In this document: in pieces, positions 52,441 to 60,464 of the stretch | Layout: each line of letters begins with the position of its first letter | Numbering within the stretch: position 1 is the stretch's first letter | From: Roseiarcus sp963709185 | GTDB lineage: Bacteria > Pseudomonadota > Alphaproteobacteria > Rhizobiales > Beijerinckiaceae | DNA length: 64,000 nucleotides | NCBI GenBank assembly: GCA_963709185.1 | Contig: CAVPVQ010000032.1 | Coordinates: 133,042-197,041 of the forward strand | Direction: 5' to 3' | The notes under the pieces: model-generated | Told to the model about the DNA's origin: nothing | Database searches by the model: none | Seen by the model: only the letters and a program-made list of their open reading frames with translations | Made by a program: the position numbers and the translations under genes

Positions 52441-53870
52441 AGAACGCGGATCAAGCGGCGGCGGGCTGATTTCGTGATGGCGCCGGTCGGGCGATGGCGA
52501 TCAGGGAAGCGAACAACAAGAGCTGCAGCCAGGCCAGCAGCCGCCTGAAGTTGTAGCCGGCGGCGGCGAGGACGGCGTTGATCGCGTCGCCCTGTTGGCC
52601 TGCGAGGTGATTGCGGCCCATCCGATGCTCGCCTTTGGCGTGGCCGATGACCGGCTCGACGGCCGAGCGGCGGCGCAGCTCGCGTTTGATTTGGTCGGTG
52701 ACGCGCCGCTTCTGGCCGGAGATATAGACCTTGAAGCGATGATCGGGCGGCGCGTTGTGGCCGCGGTATCCCCGATCGGCGATGATGCGGGCGAGACTGA
52801 CGCCGATCTGCGCCTCGATTTCGGGGATGACCGCCTCCAACGTGTGGCCGTCATAAGGATTGCCCGGCAGCGCCTTGGCGTGGGCGATGAACTGGCCGCC
52901 CTTGGAATGATGGAGCGTCGTGGCGATGCTGACCTTGACGCCGAACTCGTAAGGGCGATGCGCCTTGCCTTTGCCGATGCACTCGACCTCCGGCGCATGC
53001 AGCGAATAGACCTTCGGCCCTCGCTGGTTCTGGCGCTGCTCGCGCACCCGGCGCGCCAGCATCAGGGGCACGCCGAAGACCTCCTCCAGCGCCGCGTCGC
53101 CCGTGATCCTGCGCACGATGTCGCGCGTCACCCGGCCAAGGTAGGTGCGCAACGTCCGCAGCGCCCGATTGGCGCGCTTGAACTGCTTGGCGTGGGCGTA
53201 GCGCTGATGGGCGATCAGAGCGCGCTTGCCGACGCGCTCGTAGGATTGGCGCAGGGCGAGCCCGTGCTTCCTGGCCAGCCTGATGAGCCGTTGGCGCGCG
53301 CGATGCATCAGCCTGGCGTCGGTCGGGAACGCCACCGCCTTGGGCTGCACCGTGGTGTCGACGATCACCTTGGAGAAGTCGGCTGGCTTGGCCGCGCCGG
53401 TGCGGGTGGCGACATTCAGGCTCTCCGAGAGCAAGGCGGCGAGCTTCTCCTCGCCCATGCGCTGGCGCCAGCGCGTCATCGACGAGCGGTCGAACGCCAG
53501 AGCGTGCTGAAAGAACTCCTCGCCGCAGAACAGTTGATAATAGGGGTTCTCGATCCAGCGCTCGCACAGAACCTCGTCGGAGAGGTCGTGCATGTGCTTG
53601 AGGATCGCCAGCCCTGCCATCTCAAGGCGAATGCGGAGCATTCGTCCGGAGCCGCGTCGGCAAGGGCGGATGGCCGGACCCGTCCGAATAGACCGCCCCG
53701 AACCGCTCCTCCAGAAAGCGCCAGTCGATCGTCCGTGCGAGCTTCGCCAGCGGATGGCTGAGGTCGACGATCTGGTCGAGCCGCGCCTTGAAGAGATCGT
53801 TCTGCCCGCTATCGCGCCGCTCTCTTGGTCGCATCGAATCACCCTCCACCGAGCCGATGGAGGAACAGAA
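52441..53870 (-). mobile_element. IS5-family insertion sequence, ends not resolved
   Basis: The interval holds a transposase gene with little extra sequence. I could not identify convincing terminal inverted repeats or a target duplication, so the limits are approximate. It differs from the element at 50.1 kb in sequence and length (about 1.4 kb). Confidence 0.6.
52451..53834 (-). pseudogene. IS5-family transposase broken by a 28-bp insert
   Basis: The N-terminal part is in one frame: MRPRERRDSGQNDLFKARLD, WRFLEERFGAVYSDGSGHPP, LPTRL. The rest is in another, beginning MAGLAILKHMHDLSDEVLCE and including CGEEFFQHALAFDRSSMTRW and VDTTVQPKAVAFPTDARLMH. The C-terminal DDE domain has IIADRGYRGHNAPPDH and AVEPVIGHAKGEHRMGRNHL. 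In relatives LPTRL runs straight into MAGL. Here 28 bases (53621-53648) lie between them and break the frame. Those bases contain a perfect 7-bp inverted repeat. GGAGG precedes ATG 53834. Confidence 0.8.
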
Positions 53871-54000
53871 TCACGCCCAAAGCCGCCGTTCAATTTGCAA
53901 GAAATCAAACTCATCGAGCTGACATTCTCGCAAAAGCGAATACTTGCCGAGCCGCGCAAACACCCACAAAACATCGAGGTTCAAGATTCTTCACGGACGA

Positions 54001-54243
54001 CTATCCACTGGATACAATCTTAAGCGGGGCCTGGCCTAACAACGCATCTGATTGCTCGCAAAGCGGGAAGCCGTTGCAGGTTATCTGATATCGCCAGTCG
54101 GAGCGCCGCCTGACCGAAGTGATCTCCTCATGCGTGTCGGCCTCGGCAACGATGGCGACGTGGTCATTGCGAGTGTCGACGCGCCATAGTCGGAATCGCA
54201 TCGCGAACTCGCTGATCCTGTCCATGTCCTCGTTAATCGCCAT
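54001..54243 (-). CDS. Hypothetical protein
   Basis: This 80-aa candidate begins MAINEDMDRISEFAMRFRLW and includes VDTRNDHVAIVAEADTHEEI, then DWRYQITCNGFPLCEQSDAL. Composition is protein-like (mixed charge, tryptophans, two cysteines). No clear ribosome-binding site marks the start, which could also be 54204 or 54348. I do not recognise a family. Confidence 0.4.
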   Translation of the reverse strand: MAINEDMDRISEFAMRFRLWRVDTRNDHVAIVAEADTHEEITSVRRRSDWRYQITCNGFPLCEQSDALLGQAPLKIVSSG

Positions 54244-54497
54244 GAAGGAAGGCAACGTCACTAACGCCGCTCGCGCGGAAACGCGTTGGGGGCGATTTGG
54301 TGCCTCCCCTAAATGCACAAGACGCACTTTCGTGCGTCCTGGAGGCAAATATATGGCGATGCTGGGCGACTAGGCTTCTTCGGAAACGGGCCAGGTATAG
54401 GCCAGCTTCAATACGAAGCCGATCGACAGCGTGAGGAACGGTTCTGCTCGCCGCACTCTGGTATGGCGCTCGAGGAGCCTACTTCGTCTACCACCGC

Positions 54498-54773
54498 CTA
54501 TTGCGTAAGCTGGCGGCTTGATCCGCTCATCGCCTGCGACGCGGCGCTCTGCGTGAGATTGTTGAACATCATCATGCGGAGCATGTCTTTCGACGCCTGT
54601 CCGACATTCGAGGAAGTGACGCCCATCGACTTCAGTCCGGTCTTAAAGTCCTGAAGCCAGGGCTGGGCAGAGGGGGAGTCGAGCGCCTCATCGATGTGAT
54701 GCACGAGAGGCACGAATGAATACGGCTCGCCCTTCGCAATCGACATCGCGGATTGCGCCGGATCGGGAACCAT
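54498..54773 (-). CDS. Hypothetical protein
   Basis: This 91-aa candidate has AAGAGG 6 bases before its ATG. It reads MVPDPAQSAMSIAKGEPYSF, then VHHIDEALDSPSAQPWLQDF and a methionine/serine-rich end (ASKDMLRMMMFNNLTQSAAS). Nothing identifies a function. It is isolated between small genes of the island. Confidence 0.4.
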   Translation of the reverse strand: MVPDPAQSAMSIAKGEPYSFVPLVHHIDEALDSPSAQPWLQDFKTGLKSMGVTSSNVGQASKDMLRMMMFNNLTQSAASQAMSGSSRQLTQ

Positions 54774-54884
54774 TGTTGGCCTCTTGCGCTGAAAGGCGGC
54801 CTTGGCGCAGGCGAAACGCGCCGTTAACCGGCATGCATCACCATCAACCCGTGGTCAGCGCACACAGGCCACAACTCGCACCAA

Positions 54885-54920
54885 GGCCGCCGGACACCAT
54901 GCCGGCGGCCGTTTTCGTTT
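54885..54920 (+). terminator. Strong terminator hairpin, copy 1 of a repeated type
   Basis: The 9-bp arms GGCCGCCGG and CCGGCGGCC enclose an eight-base loop, followed by GTTTTCGTTT. A near-copy with longer arms is at 57266-57305. No coding gene ends just before it, so it may end a short non-coding transcript. Confidence 0.65.
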
Positions 54921-55069
54921 GGACGCCGCCGCCAGATTTGAGGCGAGACGGTAGCGACACGGCGCCGCGGCAGTCGTGGAATGGCCCTTGCTAGGCCAAC
55001 GCGGCGCCCCATGATCGCCGCCCTGATGCTCCAATGTCGAAGTGAACCCCGACACCAAAGGAGGCTGCG

Positions 55070-55294
55070 GTGTTGGTTTACGAGGACACGACGGCGGTAG
55101 TCACCAGCCGTGCCTATCAGTTGGCGGAAACGGGTGAGTTTGAGGACTTCGCCGCGCTTAAACGCGCGCTTCTCGCGGAAGGCTTTGGTCACGGGATTGA
55201 AGGGCTCAAAAAGCCGCCGATCGAGAATACGCTCAAGGCAGCACGCCTTGAAACGGACGGCAGGCGCGCGCTCGTCATTCGCTCAGACCGTTGA
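55070..55294 (+). CDS. Small hypothetical protein
   Basis: This 74-aa protein starts with GTG, with AAAGGAGG 5 bases upstream, among the best translation signals in the window. It reads VLVYEDTTAVVTSRAYQLAE, TGEFEDFAALKRALLAEGFG and IENTLKAARLETDGRRALVI. The helical pattern resembles short uncharacterised rhizobial proteins. Its 3' end overlaps the convergent neighbour by 20 bp. Confidence 0.6.
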   Translation: MLVYEDTTAVVTSRAYQLAETGEFEDFAALKRALLAEGFGHGIEGLKKPPIENTLKAARLETDGRRALVIRSDR

Positions 55295-55517
55295 GGTCGA
55301 CGTCGCCAAACTGCGCGAGAATGAAGGCGTCCTGAAACTCGCCCGTCGAGGGCTCGCCCGTGCGCGAGAGGCCGACCGCGCCGGCATGTTCGAGCGCGAT
55401 CGTCCGCGCGCCTATCTCGGCCGACAGCACGCCCGTCGCTTCCTGGGCGTCCCCGGCGATCAGATCGCCCTCTTCGCTTCGATCGAATGCGACGACGACG
55501 TAATAGGTGACGTTCAT
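55275..55517 (-). CDS. Conserved hypothetical protein of the rhizobial type
   Basis: This 80-aa protein begins MNVTYYVVVAFDRSEEGDLI. DAQEATGVLSAEIGARTIAL, EHAGAVGLSRTGEPSTGEFQ and ILAQFGDVDLNGL complete it. I recognise this layout from many Hyphomicrobiales genomes, where it has no assigned role. The longer frame to 55637 adds arginine-rich sequence and is not used. Confidence 0.6.
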   Translation of the reverse strand: MNVTYYVVVAFDRSEEGDLIAGDAQEATGVLSAEIGARTIALEHAGAVGLSRTGEPSTGEFQDAFILAQFGDVDLNGLSE

Positions 55518-55664
55518 AGAGGAGCGAGGAAGGGCCGCCGGCGGAAGGTCGACGCGCCGGGCGGCCCTAGATGCCGCGACGTGTTCGGGGGGCGAAGACG
55601 GTCGCAGCTTACGTCCGTTATCAGCCGTCTTTGGCATTTTTTCGACCGGAGGATCCTTCGTCCC

Positions 55665-55946
55665 TCACTGCACGGCAGCCTGAGAGGCGTTGCGCGAGGC
55701 GATAATGGCCGGAGGTCCCGAGGACATCGCAAACGGTGCCGAACAGGAGTCGCGCGCCATCGAAAATGTCGACCGCAAGCAGTGCCAGATCGGTTGGCTG
55801 ACATCGACCCGAAGCGAGCGCCCCATTTGCGCGACCGAGATTCGCCCGGCTTGATCTTCGTTGTCGGCCTCAATCATAGCCGTCCTAGACGGCGCGGCAG
55901 ACCTATCGAGGCTATTGAAATAAAACACCTGCCACACCTGGGCCAT
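55665..55946 (-). CDS. Conserved hypothetical protein
   Basis: This 93-aa protein starts at ATG 55946 with GGAGG 6 bases upstream. It reads MAQVWQVFYFNSLDRSAAPS, AMIEADNEDQAGRISVAQMG and RSLRVDVSQPIWHC. The N-terminal 56 residues match a small family I know from Bradyrhizobium-like genomes, and the residues after WHC look less conserved. Function is unknown. Confidence 0.6.
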   Translation of the reverse strand: MAQVWQVFYFNSLDRSAAPSRTAMIEADNEDQAGRISVAQMGRSLRVDVSQPIWHCLRSTFSMARDSCSAPFAMSSGPPAIIASRNASQAAVQ

Positions 55947-56088
55947 TTTGCTCCTCCCGCAACATGGTCCCAGCCCCACGTTTACTTTGCATCGGAGGAC
56001 TGCAGCCTGTCCAGATGCGTGAGACCGCGCACAAGGATTTGATCGAAAACTTCGAACCCGAAGGCACCTTGTCCGGCGTTTCGCCCGG

Positions 56089-56280
56089 ATGGACCGGGCG
56101 GACGAATACCGGAAATGCGCCGCAGAGTGTCTGAGGCTCGCTACGCGAGCCGTCTCGGATGAAAGGCGCGCCATCCTGTTAGAGATGTCGGAACTTTGGT
56201 TGACCCTCGCCGAGTTCGCCGAGCGAACGATCGAGCGGAGCGGCGGACAGACACAGCGGCGCCGTCGAGGGGGCCTCTGA
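56089..56280 (+). CDS. Small helical hypothetical protein
   Basis: This 63-aa protein opens MDRADEYRKCAAECLRLATR and continues AVSDERRAILLEMSELWLTL and AEFAERTIERSG with a basic tail. This helical pattern is abundant and unassigned in rhizobia. It converges with the following small gene. Confidence 0.6.
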   Translation: MDRADEYRKCAAECLRLATRAVSDERRAILLEMSELWLTLAEFAERTIERSGGQTQRRRRGGL

Positions 56281-56313
56281 GGAGACTCGCGACATCGCCG
56301 GAAATGGTTGAAA

Positions 56314-56562
56314 CTACGCCGAGCGCCGCGACGAAATGGGGACTATCTGCGCGTCGGCGTCCCGCTCTTTTGGCCGCTCGACGGCCTCTGGCGGCGGATG
56401 TTGGATCACCTTGCGCGTCAGTTCCCAAACCTCAAATCCGTCGAACTCACTTGCGCGAGCCGCGAATAGCTCGCGGGATTTCTTGACGGCATCTTCGTCC
56501 GACAAGCCGGCCAGAATTTCGACGTCGACTATGTGGCCTTTCCTCATGAAAAAGCAGCGCAT
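56314..56562 (-). CDS. Small conserved hypothetical protein
   Basis: This 82-aa protein starts MRCFFMRKGHIVDVEILAGL. It continues SDEDAVKKSRELFAARASEF and FDGFEVWELTRKVIQHPP. This hydrophobic/charged pattern (ILAGLSDEEAV, GFEVWE) is known to me from Hyphomicrobiales hypothetical proteins without a function. Confidence 0.6.
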   Translation of the reverse strand: MRCFFMRKGHIVDVEILAGLSDEDAVKKSRELFAARASEFDGFEVWELTRKVIQHPPPEAVERPKERDADAQIVPISSRRSA

Positions 56563-56846
56563 GACGATAACCCCGCAGCGCGATCAGCGTCGTCGGAAAG
56601 TATAATAAACCGTATCGAGATTTCAAGTCCCCGCGCCCGATCCTGGGGGGCGACTAACTCTTGCTTGCCCCCGGCCTGCTGCGGCAAACTCCCCCATGGG
56701 CAATCTCCACACCCCGACCAAGGGCGACGCGACGCTCCGCATCGTCGCGCGCGGCGAGAGGCGGGACGGCGCCGCGGCTGTGGGGTGATCGCGAGGGGTT
56801 GCCAAGAGGCGGCCTCGCCCCGAGAGGCGTCAAATGACGGCAATCG

Positions 56847-57104
56847 ATGAAACGAAGCGTGCTACGCTTGGCGCATGCCCTGGACCGCGGAATTCTGGAG
56901 ACCAATTTTCTAAAAGACGGCCGCACGATCGCTACCTTGGCCGAAGCGCGCGACCTGATCGCCGCGTTGCCGCCACTCCGTCGGGGCGCCGAACATTGGC
57001 AGGACGCGGCCGAAATGCTTTCGCGCGCCGCGGCCGCGCCGAGCGCGATGGAAGACGCGCTTGTGCAGATGTTGCGCGCGCTCAGAGCCGAGCGGATGAC
57101 CTAG
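56847..57104 (+). CDS. Small hypothetical protein
   Basis: This 85-aa helical protein reads MKRSVLRLAHALDRGILETN, then LAEARDLIAALPPLRRGAEH and DALVQMLRALRAERM. No strong ribosome-binding site is visible. Composition is protein-like and the reverse strand offers no better candidate. Confidence 0.45.
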   Translation: MKRSVLRLAHALDRGILETNFLKDGRTIATLAEARDLIAALPPLRRGAEHWQDAAEMLSRAAAAPSAMEDALVQMLRALRAERMT

Positions 57105-57463
57105 GCGTCGGCGCTGGCCAGAATGGGCCCAACTTGCGCAAAAACGCCCGCCGTGGCACCGGCGGGCGGGGAGAGTCTGAGCGCACGCGGGGGCGCGTGC
57201 ACGATTGCTCGACGGTAGCACGCCAAGATTGCGCAAGGCTGACTTGGACGGCGCGCGTGGCCCAACGAAAGCGGCCGCCGGACGACATGCCGGCGGCCGC
57301 TTTCGTTTGAGCGCCTTCAATGACTGCGGTTCAGGTGGAACGCAAAGCTCGCGTGAGTAGTTTCCGATGGTCGCCATCGAGCGGGGGCGCCGATAACGTC
57401 TGGTCGGGGCGCGCTGAGTGTCTCCTCGCTCGATGGCCCGTCTCTTTCGCTGCGGAGGCCGAT
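57105..57463. other. Intergenic region with two hairpins, possible small RNA
   Basis: No coding gene is seen. An inverted repeat at 57146-57169 (arms CGCCCGCCG/CGGCGGGCG) is followed on the reverse strand by TTTTTG, so it reads as a reverse-strand terminator. A second hairpin lies at 57266-57305. The 100-120 bp between could encode a short reverse-strand RNA. Confidence 0.4.
57266..57305 (+). terminator. Strong terminator-like hairpin, copy 2
   Basis: The 16-bp perfect arms CGAAAGCGGCCGCCGG and CCGGCGGCCGCTTTCG enclose an eight-base loop, followed by TTTGA. It shares the core and the TTTCGTTT tail with the hairpin at 54885. Confidence 0.6.
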
Positions 57464-57550
57464 ATGTTTAGCGCAATCGCCTTTTCCACCGCTGCCGTCG
57501 TTGTTGTCGTCTACGCCATTGCGCTTTGGGTTGACGCGCCGTCGCCTTGA
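57464..57550 (+). CDS. 28-aa single-span membrane peptide
   Basis: GGAGG is 7 bases before ATG. The product is 28 residues with one hydrophobic helix (IAFSTAAVVVVVYAIALWV) and a short acidic/proline end (DAPSP). Such small inner-membrane proteins are common and usually bind larger membrane partners. Nothing nearby suggests one. Confidence 0.45.
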   Translation: MFSAIAFSTAAVVVVVYAIALWVDAPSP

Positions 57551-57788
57551 CGAGAGCCAGTGCGCAATGTTCGCGGCGAAGCTGGCGGTTCTTCAACATC
57601 GGCAACGCCAGACCGGCCCAATTGGTGTGATTCGGCGGGGGGCTGACTCTCAAATCGGCGTCCACGGTTGATCCCGTCCGCCGTACCGCAAGCGTTTGCT
57701 AAAGTTTCGAATTTCGAGGCCATGCCGGGGTCAGCTTTGGACGCCGAAAGGGGTCAGTATTCCGAGCCGAAACACATAGCGCCGCGTG

Positions 57789-58767
57789 AGGCTCTGTTGC
57801 GTCGCCGACGGTCGAGGTTCGGTAGGGAAAAAGTGCGCGACGAAGTTCAGCTGTGCCGGACACCGGCGTCCGCCAGAGATCACTCAGCAAGCGTTCCGTG
57901 CCTGGAGCTGCGCAGGTTGCAATCTGTTCAAACCTCCGTCAGCGCGCAAGACGGCGGCGTCACGTTGTCGAACAAAGAACACGAAAAGCCTGTGTCTCTC
58001 GCGATTTCAAGCGACCGCGACGGCCTCGCGCCACGTGTTCGTCGCTGCGGCGCGCAGGGTGCGGTGCGTTTGGGCAGAGGCGAGGTGGCGTTGCGCGTTG
58101 AAGATATTGTAGACGGCGACGTGGGGCGACAGAAAGTTCTGGGCGGAGCCCTGGCTTTTGAGGCGTTGCATCTTGCGCTCCCTTCGTCGAGTCGGTTGAT
58201 GCGAATTCTCGGCGCGGTTGTTCTTCCATCGGCCGGCCGCGCTCATGGCGACGCTCGATCCCCAAATCGTGGGCGGCGGAGGTATAGGAGCGCAAATCGT
58301 CCGTGATCAACCGATCGGGAACAAAGCCGTATTTCTTCAGGAGTTTGCGCATCAGTTTCAGCGCGGCAAGCTTGTTTCTCTTGGACTGGAGGAGCACATC
58401 GAGCACCTCGCCCTCAGCGTCGACGGCGCGCCACAATCAGACCATTTGGCCAGCGATTTTCAGATGCGCTTTGTCGAGATGCTAGGTCGTGCAGAGTTTC
58501 GGGCGACGCTTACGCAAGTCCGCCGCGAATATTGGGTTGAAATAATTCACCCCGCGCCGAATCGTCTCGTATGAAACCGCAATCCCGCGCTCCGCCAGCA
58601 AATCTTCCACGTCGCGAAGGCTCAGTGTGAACCCGGGATAGAGCCAAATCGCCTGATGAATGTTCTCGGGCGGGAACCGGTAGCCGGCGTAGCTGGTCTG
58701 GGCCATCGCCTTGGCTACTGGACCATCCGACGATCCGCAACCCCAAAGGCCTCGTAACAACGCCCTC
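57789..58767 (-). mobile_element. Decayed IS6-family element
   Basis: GGCTCTGTTGC at 57789 matches the IS6-family terminal repeat. The other end (reverse strand, near 58765) reads GGCGTTGTTACGA, an imperfect match. The transposase inside has two stops and a frameshift. The limits are approximate. Confidence 0.55.
58007..58706 (-). pseudogene. IS6-family transposase remnant
   Basis: Fragments in order are MAQTSYAGYRFPPENIHQAI, LYPGFTLSLRDVEDLLAERG, SYETIRRGVNYFNPIFAADL, RRPKLCTT-stop-HLDKAHLKIAGQMV-stop-LWRAVDAEGEVLDVLLQS, NKLAALKLMRKLLKKYGFVP and DLRSYTSAAHDLGIERR. A frameshift comes next, then WKNNRAENSHQPTRRRERKM. Both stops (TAG and TGA) sit where IS6 transposases have tryptophan, so each is a single G-to-A change from TGG. 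The HTH and DDE layout is otherwise typical. The gene is dead. Confidence 0.8.
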
Positions 58768-58946
58768 CAACGGCAAGGAATGCTCTTCGGGCGTGATGCG
58801 TAAGACGAGAGCGCAATGGCGAAGATGTTCGGCGTTGGAACAACCGTACTTTGAACGATCAAATGCGCGCGGGTGCCCTGAGTCCAAGAGCGGTCTCACT
58901 CCTATTCACGCGCCAAGGTCGTTTCCTCTGGCCGCCATGCCCAAGG

Positions 58947-59825
58947 TCAATTCACTCGGGAGATTTCGCCTTGTGCGAGACAGACCTCGCAAATGCGGAG
59001 CCCCTCGCGCGTAACGCGAGAAGGAAAGACGTCTTTCAAATACTCGTCATGAATTGGGATTACGCGCCTCGCCTCGCCACCGACCAGCTGAAGCATCAAA
59101 TGGGAGCTCATGATCAGGTTGGTTTGGCTGCCGCTCGCAAGACCAATCGGAATGTATTGCGGATCTGAGGCATCAGCGCCGGTGAGGTTGGCATACGTAT
59201 AGATGAGATCGCCGGCGAGAATATAATTATCCGCGCCTGGCGTCTTGCCATCGTTGCGGACGCTCACGAACATCGAACCCCATGTATGAGTGTCGAACGC
59301 GGAGTGGAGGTCGATGCCGGGAAGAACATCCTCGCGATCGCCGTCGACGCACACAAGCCGGCCCTGCCGGGCAAGGTCGACGGCACGAAGAATATCGCCC
59401 GGGTCGGTCGCGCCCATGAACCAGCGAAAGCGGCGGCCAAGCGACATGGCCCACACCCATTTCGACAGCTCGCGCTCCTGAATGTAGAAAGTCGCATTCG
59501 GAAAGTCGTCGGTTCCGCCCATATGGTCGAAATGGGCGTGAGTGATCAAAACGTCGGTCACTTCCGACGGCTTCACCCCGCATTCGGCGAGCACGACCGA
59601 CGATGGGCGCCAATTCGCGACGCCGAAACTTTCCGCCATGACGGCTCCGTATTCCTTGTGATTGTAGCCGACATCAATGAGGATGGTGCGACCGCGGCCC
59701 TTCACCAGCACGTAACACCAGGGCAGCTTTACCGAACCGCCGTTGAAGGCCCCGTGCAGGACCAGCCCTTTCGGTGCGGTCGGCACCCAGCAATATTCGA
59801 GAACCCAGATCGAATAGTCGGCCAT
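58947..59825 (-). CDS. MBL-fold metallo-hydrolase (AHL-lactonase-like)
   Basis: This 292-aa metallo-beta-lactamase-fold hydrolase carries the zinc motif ITHAHFDHMGGTDDF and later metal residues in FDTHTWGSM and ILAGDLIYTYANL, then VIPIHDEYLKD. The layout is close to N-acyl-homoserine lactonases, but cyclic-ester or lactam hydrolysis of another substrate is equally possible. GGGGGAGG precedes the start. It is the last gene of the operon with the SDR and MmgE/PrpD genes, which suggests a catabolic lactone or amide substrate rather than quorum quenching. Confidence 0.82.
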   Translation of the reverse strand: MADYSIWVLEYCWVPTAPKGLVLHGAFNGGSVKLPWCYVLVKGRGRTILIDVGYNHKEYGAVMAESFGVANWRPSSVVLAECGVKPSEVTDVLITHAHFDHMGGTDDFPNATFYIQERELSKWVWAMSLGRRFRWFMGATDPGDILRAVDLARQGRLVCVDGDREDVLPGIDLHSAFDTHTWGSMFVSVRNDGKTPGADNYILAGDLIYTYANLTGADASDPQYIPIGLASGSQTNLIMSSHLMLQLVGGEARRVIPIHDEYLKDVFPSRVTREGLRICEVCLAQGEISRVN

Positions 59826-59843
59826 TCGCCGTTCCTCCCCCGT

Positions 59844-60422
59844 CTAGAGCGATGCTTCTGACATTGCCCGGACCGACGCTCCTGAAGGCGCGGCGCAGCA
59901 ACACTGCGAAAGCGCGACAATTTCAAAGCCCGGGAGCGCGAATGTCGATCGTTGCAGTTCGCTGTGTGCGACGCGAAGCGGGACCATCACGGCATCGAGG
60001 GACACACTATCTCGTCGATGCATGTTGAGCCGAGTTGCCTTTAGAGCCGCTTCCAATGCGCTGCCGGCGCGCGCAAGGTGATCGTGGTGATGGACCCCTT
60101 GTGGCGGAGCCGAGGCGGCGCGAATCGCGTCTTGCGCCGTCGCATGGGCCGCGCTCGCCGGCTCCAGCATTGGATGTGCCGGCGCGCTGCGGGCGCCTGC
60201 CGCGGCCAGCACCATCAGCCCGGCAACCTGCCCAATACCCTGCCGCAGGAGGTCGAACGGCGCGCGCATCGCCACGATATAGGCGATGGTCGCGTCATCC
60301 AGTTCCGCTTTCAAAATTTCAGGGGTCGCCTCATTGATCGCTTCGCAAATCCAAGCGGGCGGCGGACAAATCGATGTCTCAAGCTCCGCCCTTCGCTCTC
60401 CGAGCGCGCGGCCGCCGTTCAT
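59844..60422 (-). CDS. Hypothetical protein in the catabolic operon
   Basis: This 192-aa product begins MNGGRALGERRAELETSICP. It continues AWICEAINEATPEILKAELD, IAYIVAMRAPFDLLRQGIGQ, and a hydrophobic stretch VAGLMVLAAAGARSAPAHPM. A C-terminal domain follows (LRVAHSELQRSTFALPGFEI, SQCCCAAPSGASV). A GTG directly after the SDR stop at 60464 would add 14 residues. I do not recognise a family. Position between SDR and MBL genes implies a role in the same pathway. Confidence 0.5.
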   Translation of the reverse strand: MNGGRALGERRAELETSICPPPAWICEAINEATPEILKAELDDATIAYIVAMRAPFDLLRQGIGQVAGLMVLAAAGARSAPAHPMLEPASAAHATAQDAIRAASAPPQGVHHHDHLARAGSALEAALKATRLNMHRRDSVSLDAVMVPLRVAHSELQRSTFALPGFEIVALSQCCCAAPSGASVRAMSEASL

Positions 60423-60464
60423 TTTCAGCCCGTTCAAAGTTGGCGACCTCAACCGGCCCCCCAC

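Noticed and set aside
55110..56042. Forward ORF of 310 codons across several small genes
   Set aside because: Arginine-rich and out of frame with the well-signalled GTG gene at 55070; overlaps two reverse genes with better support.
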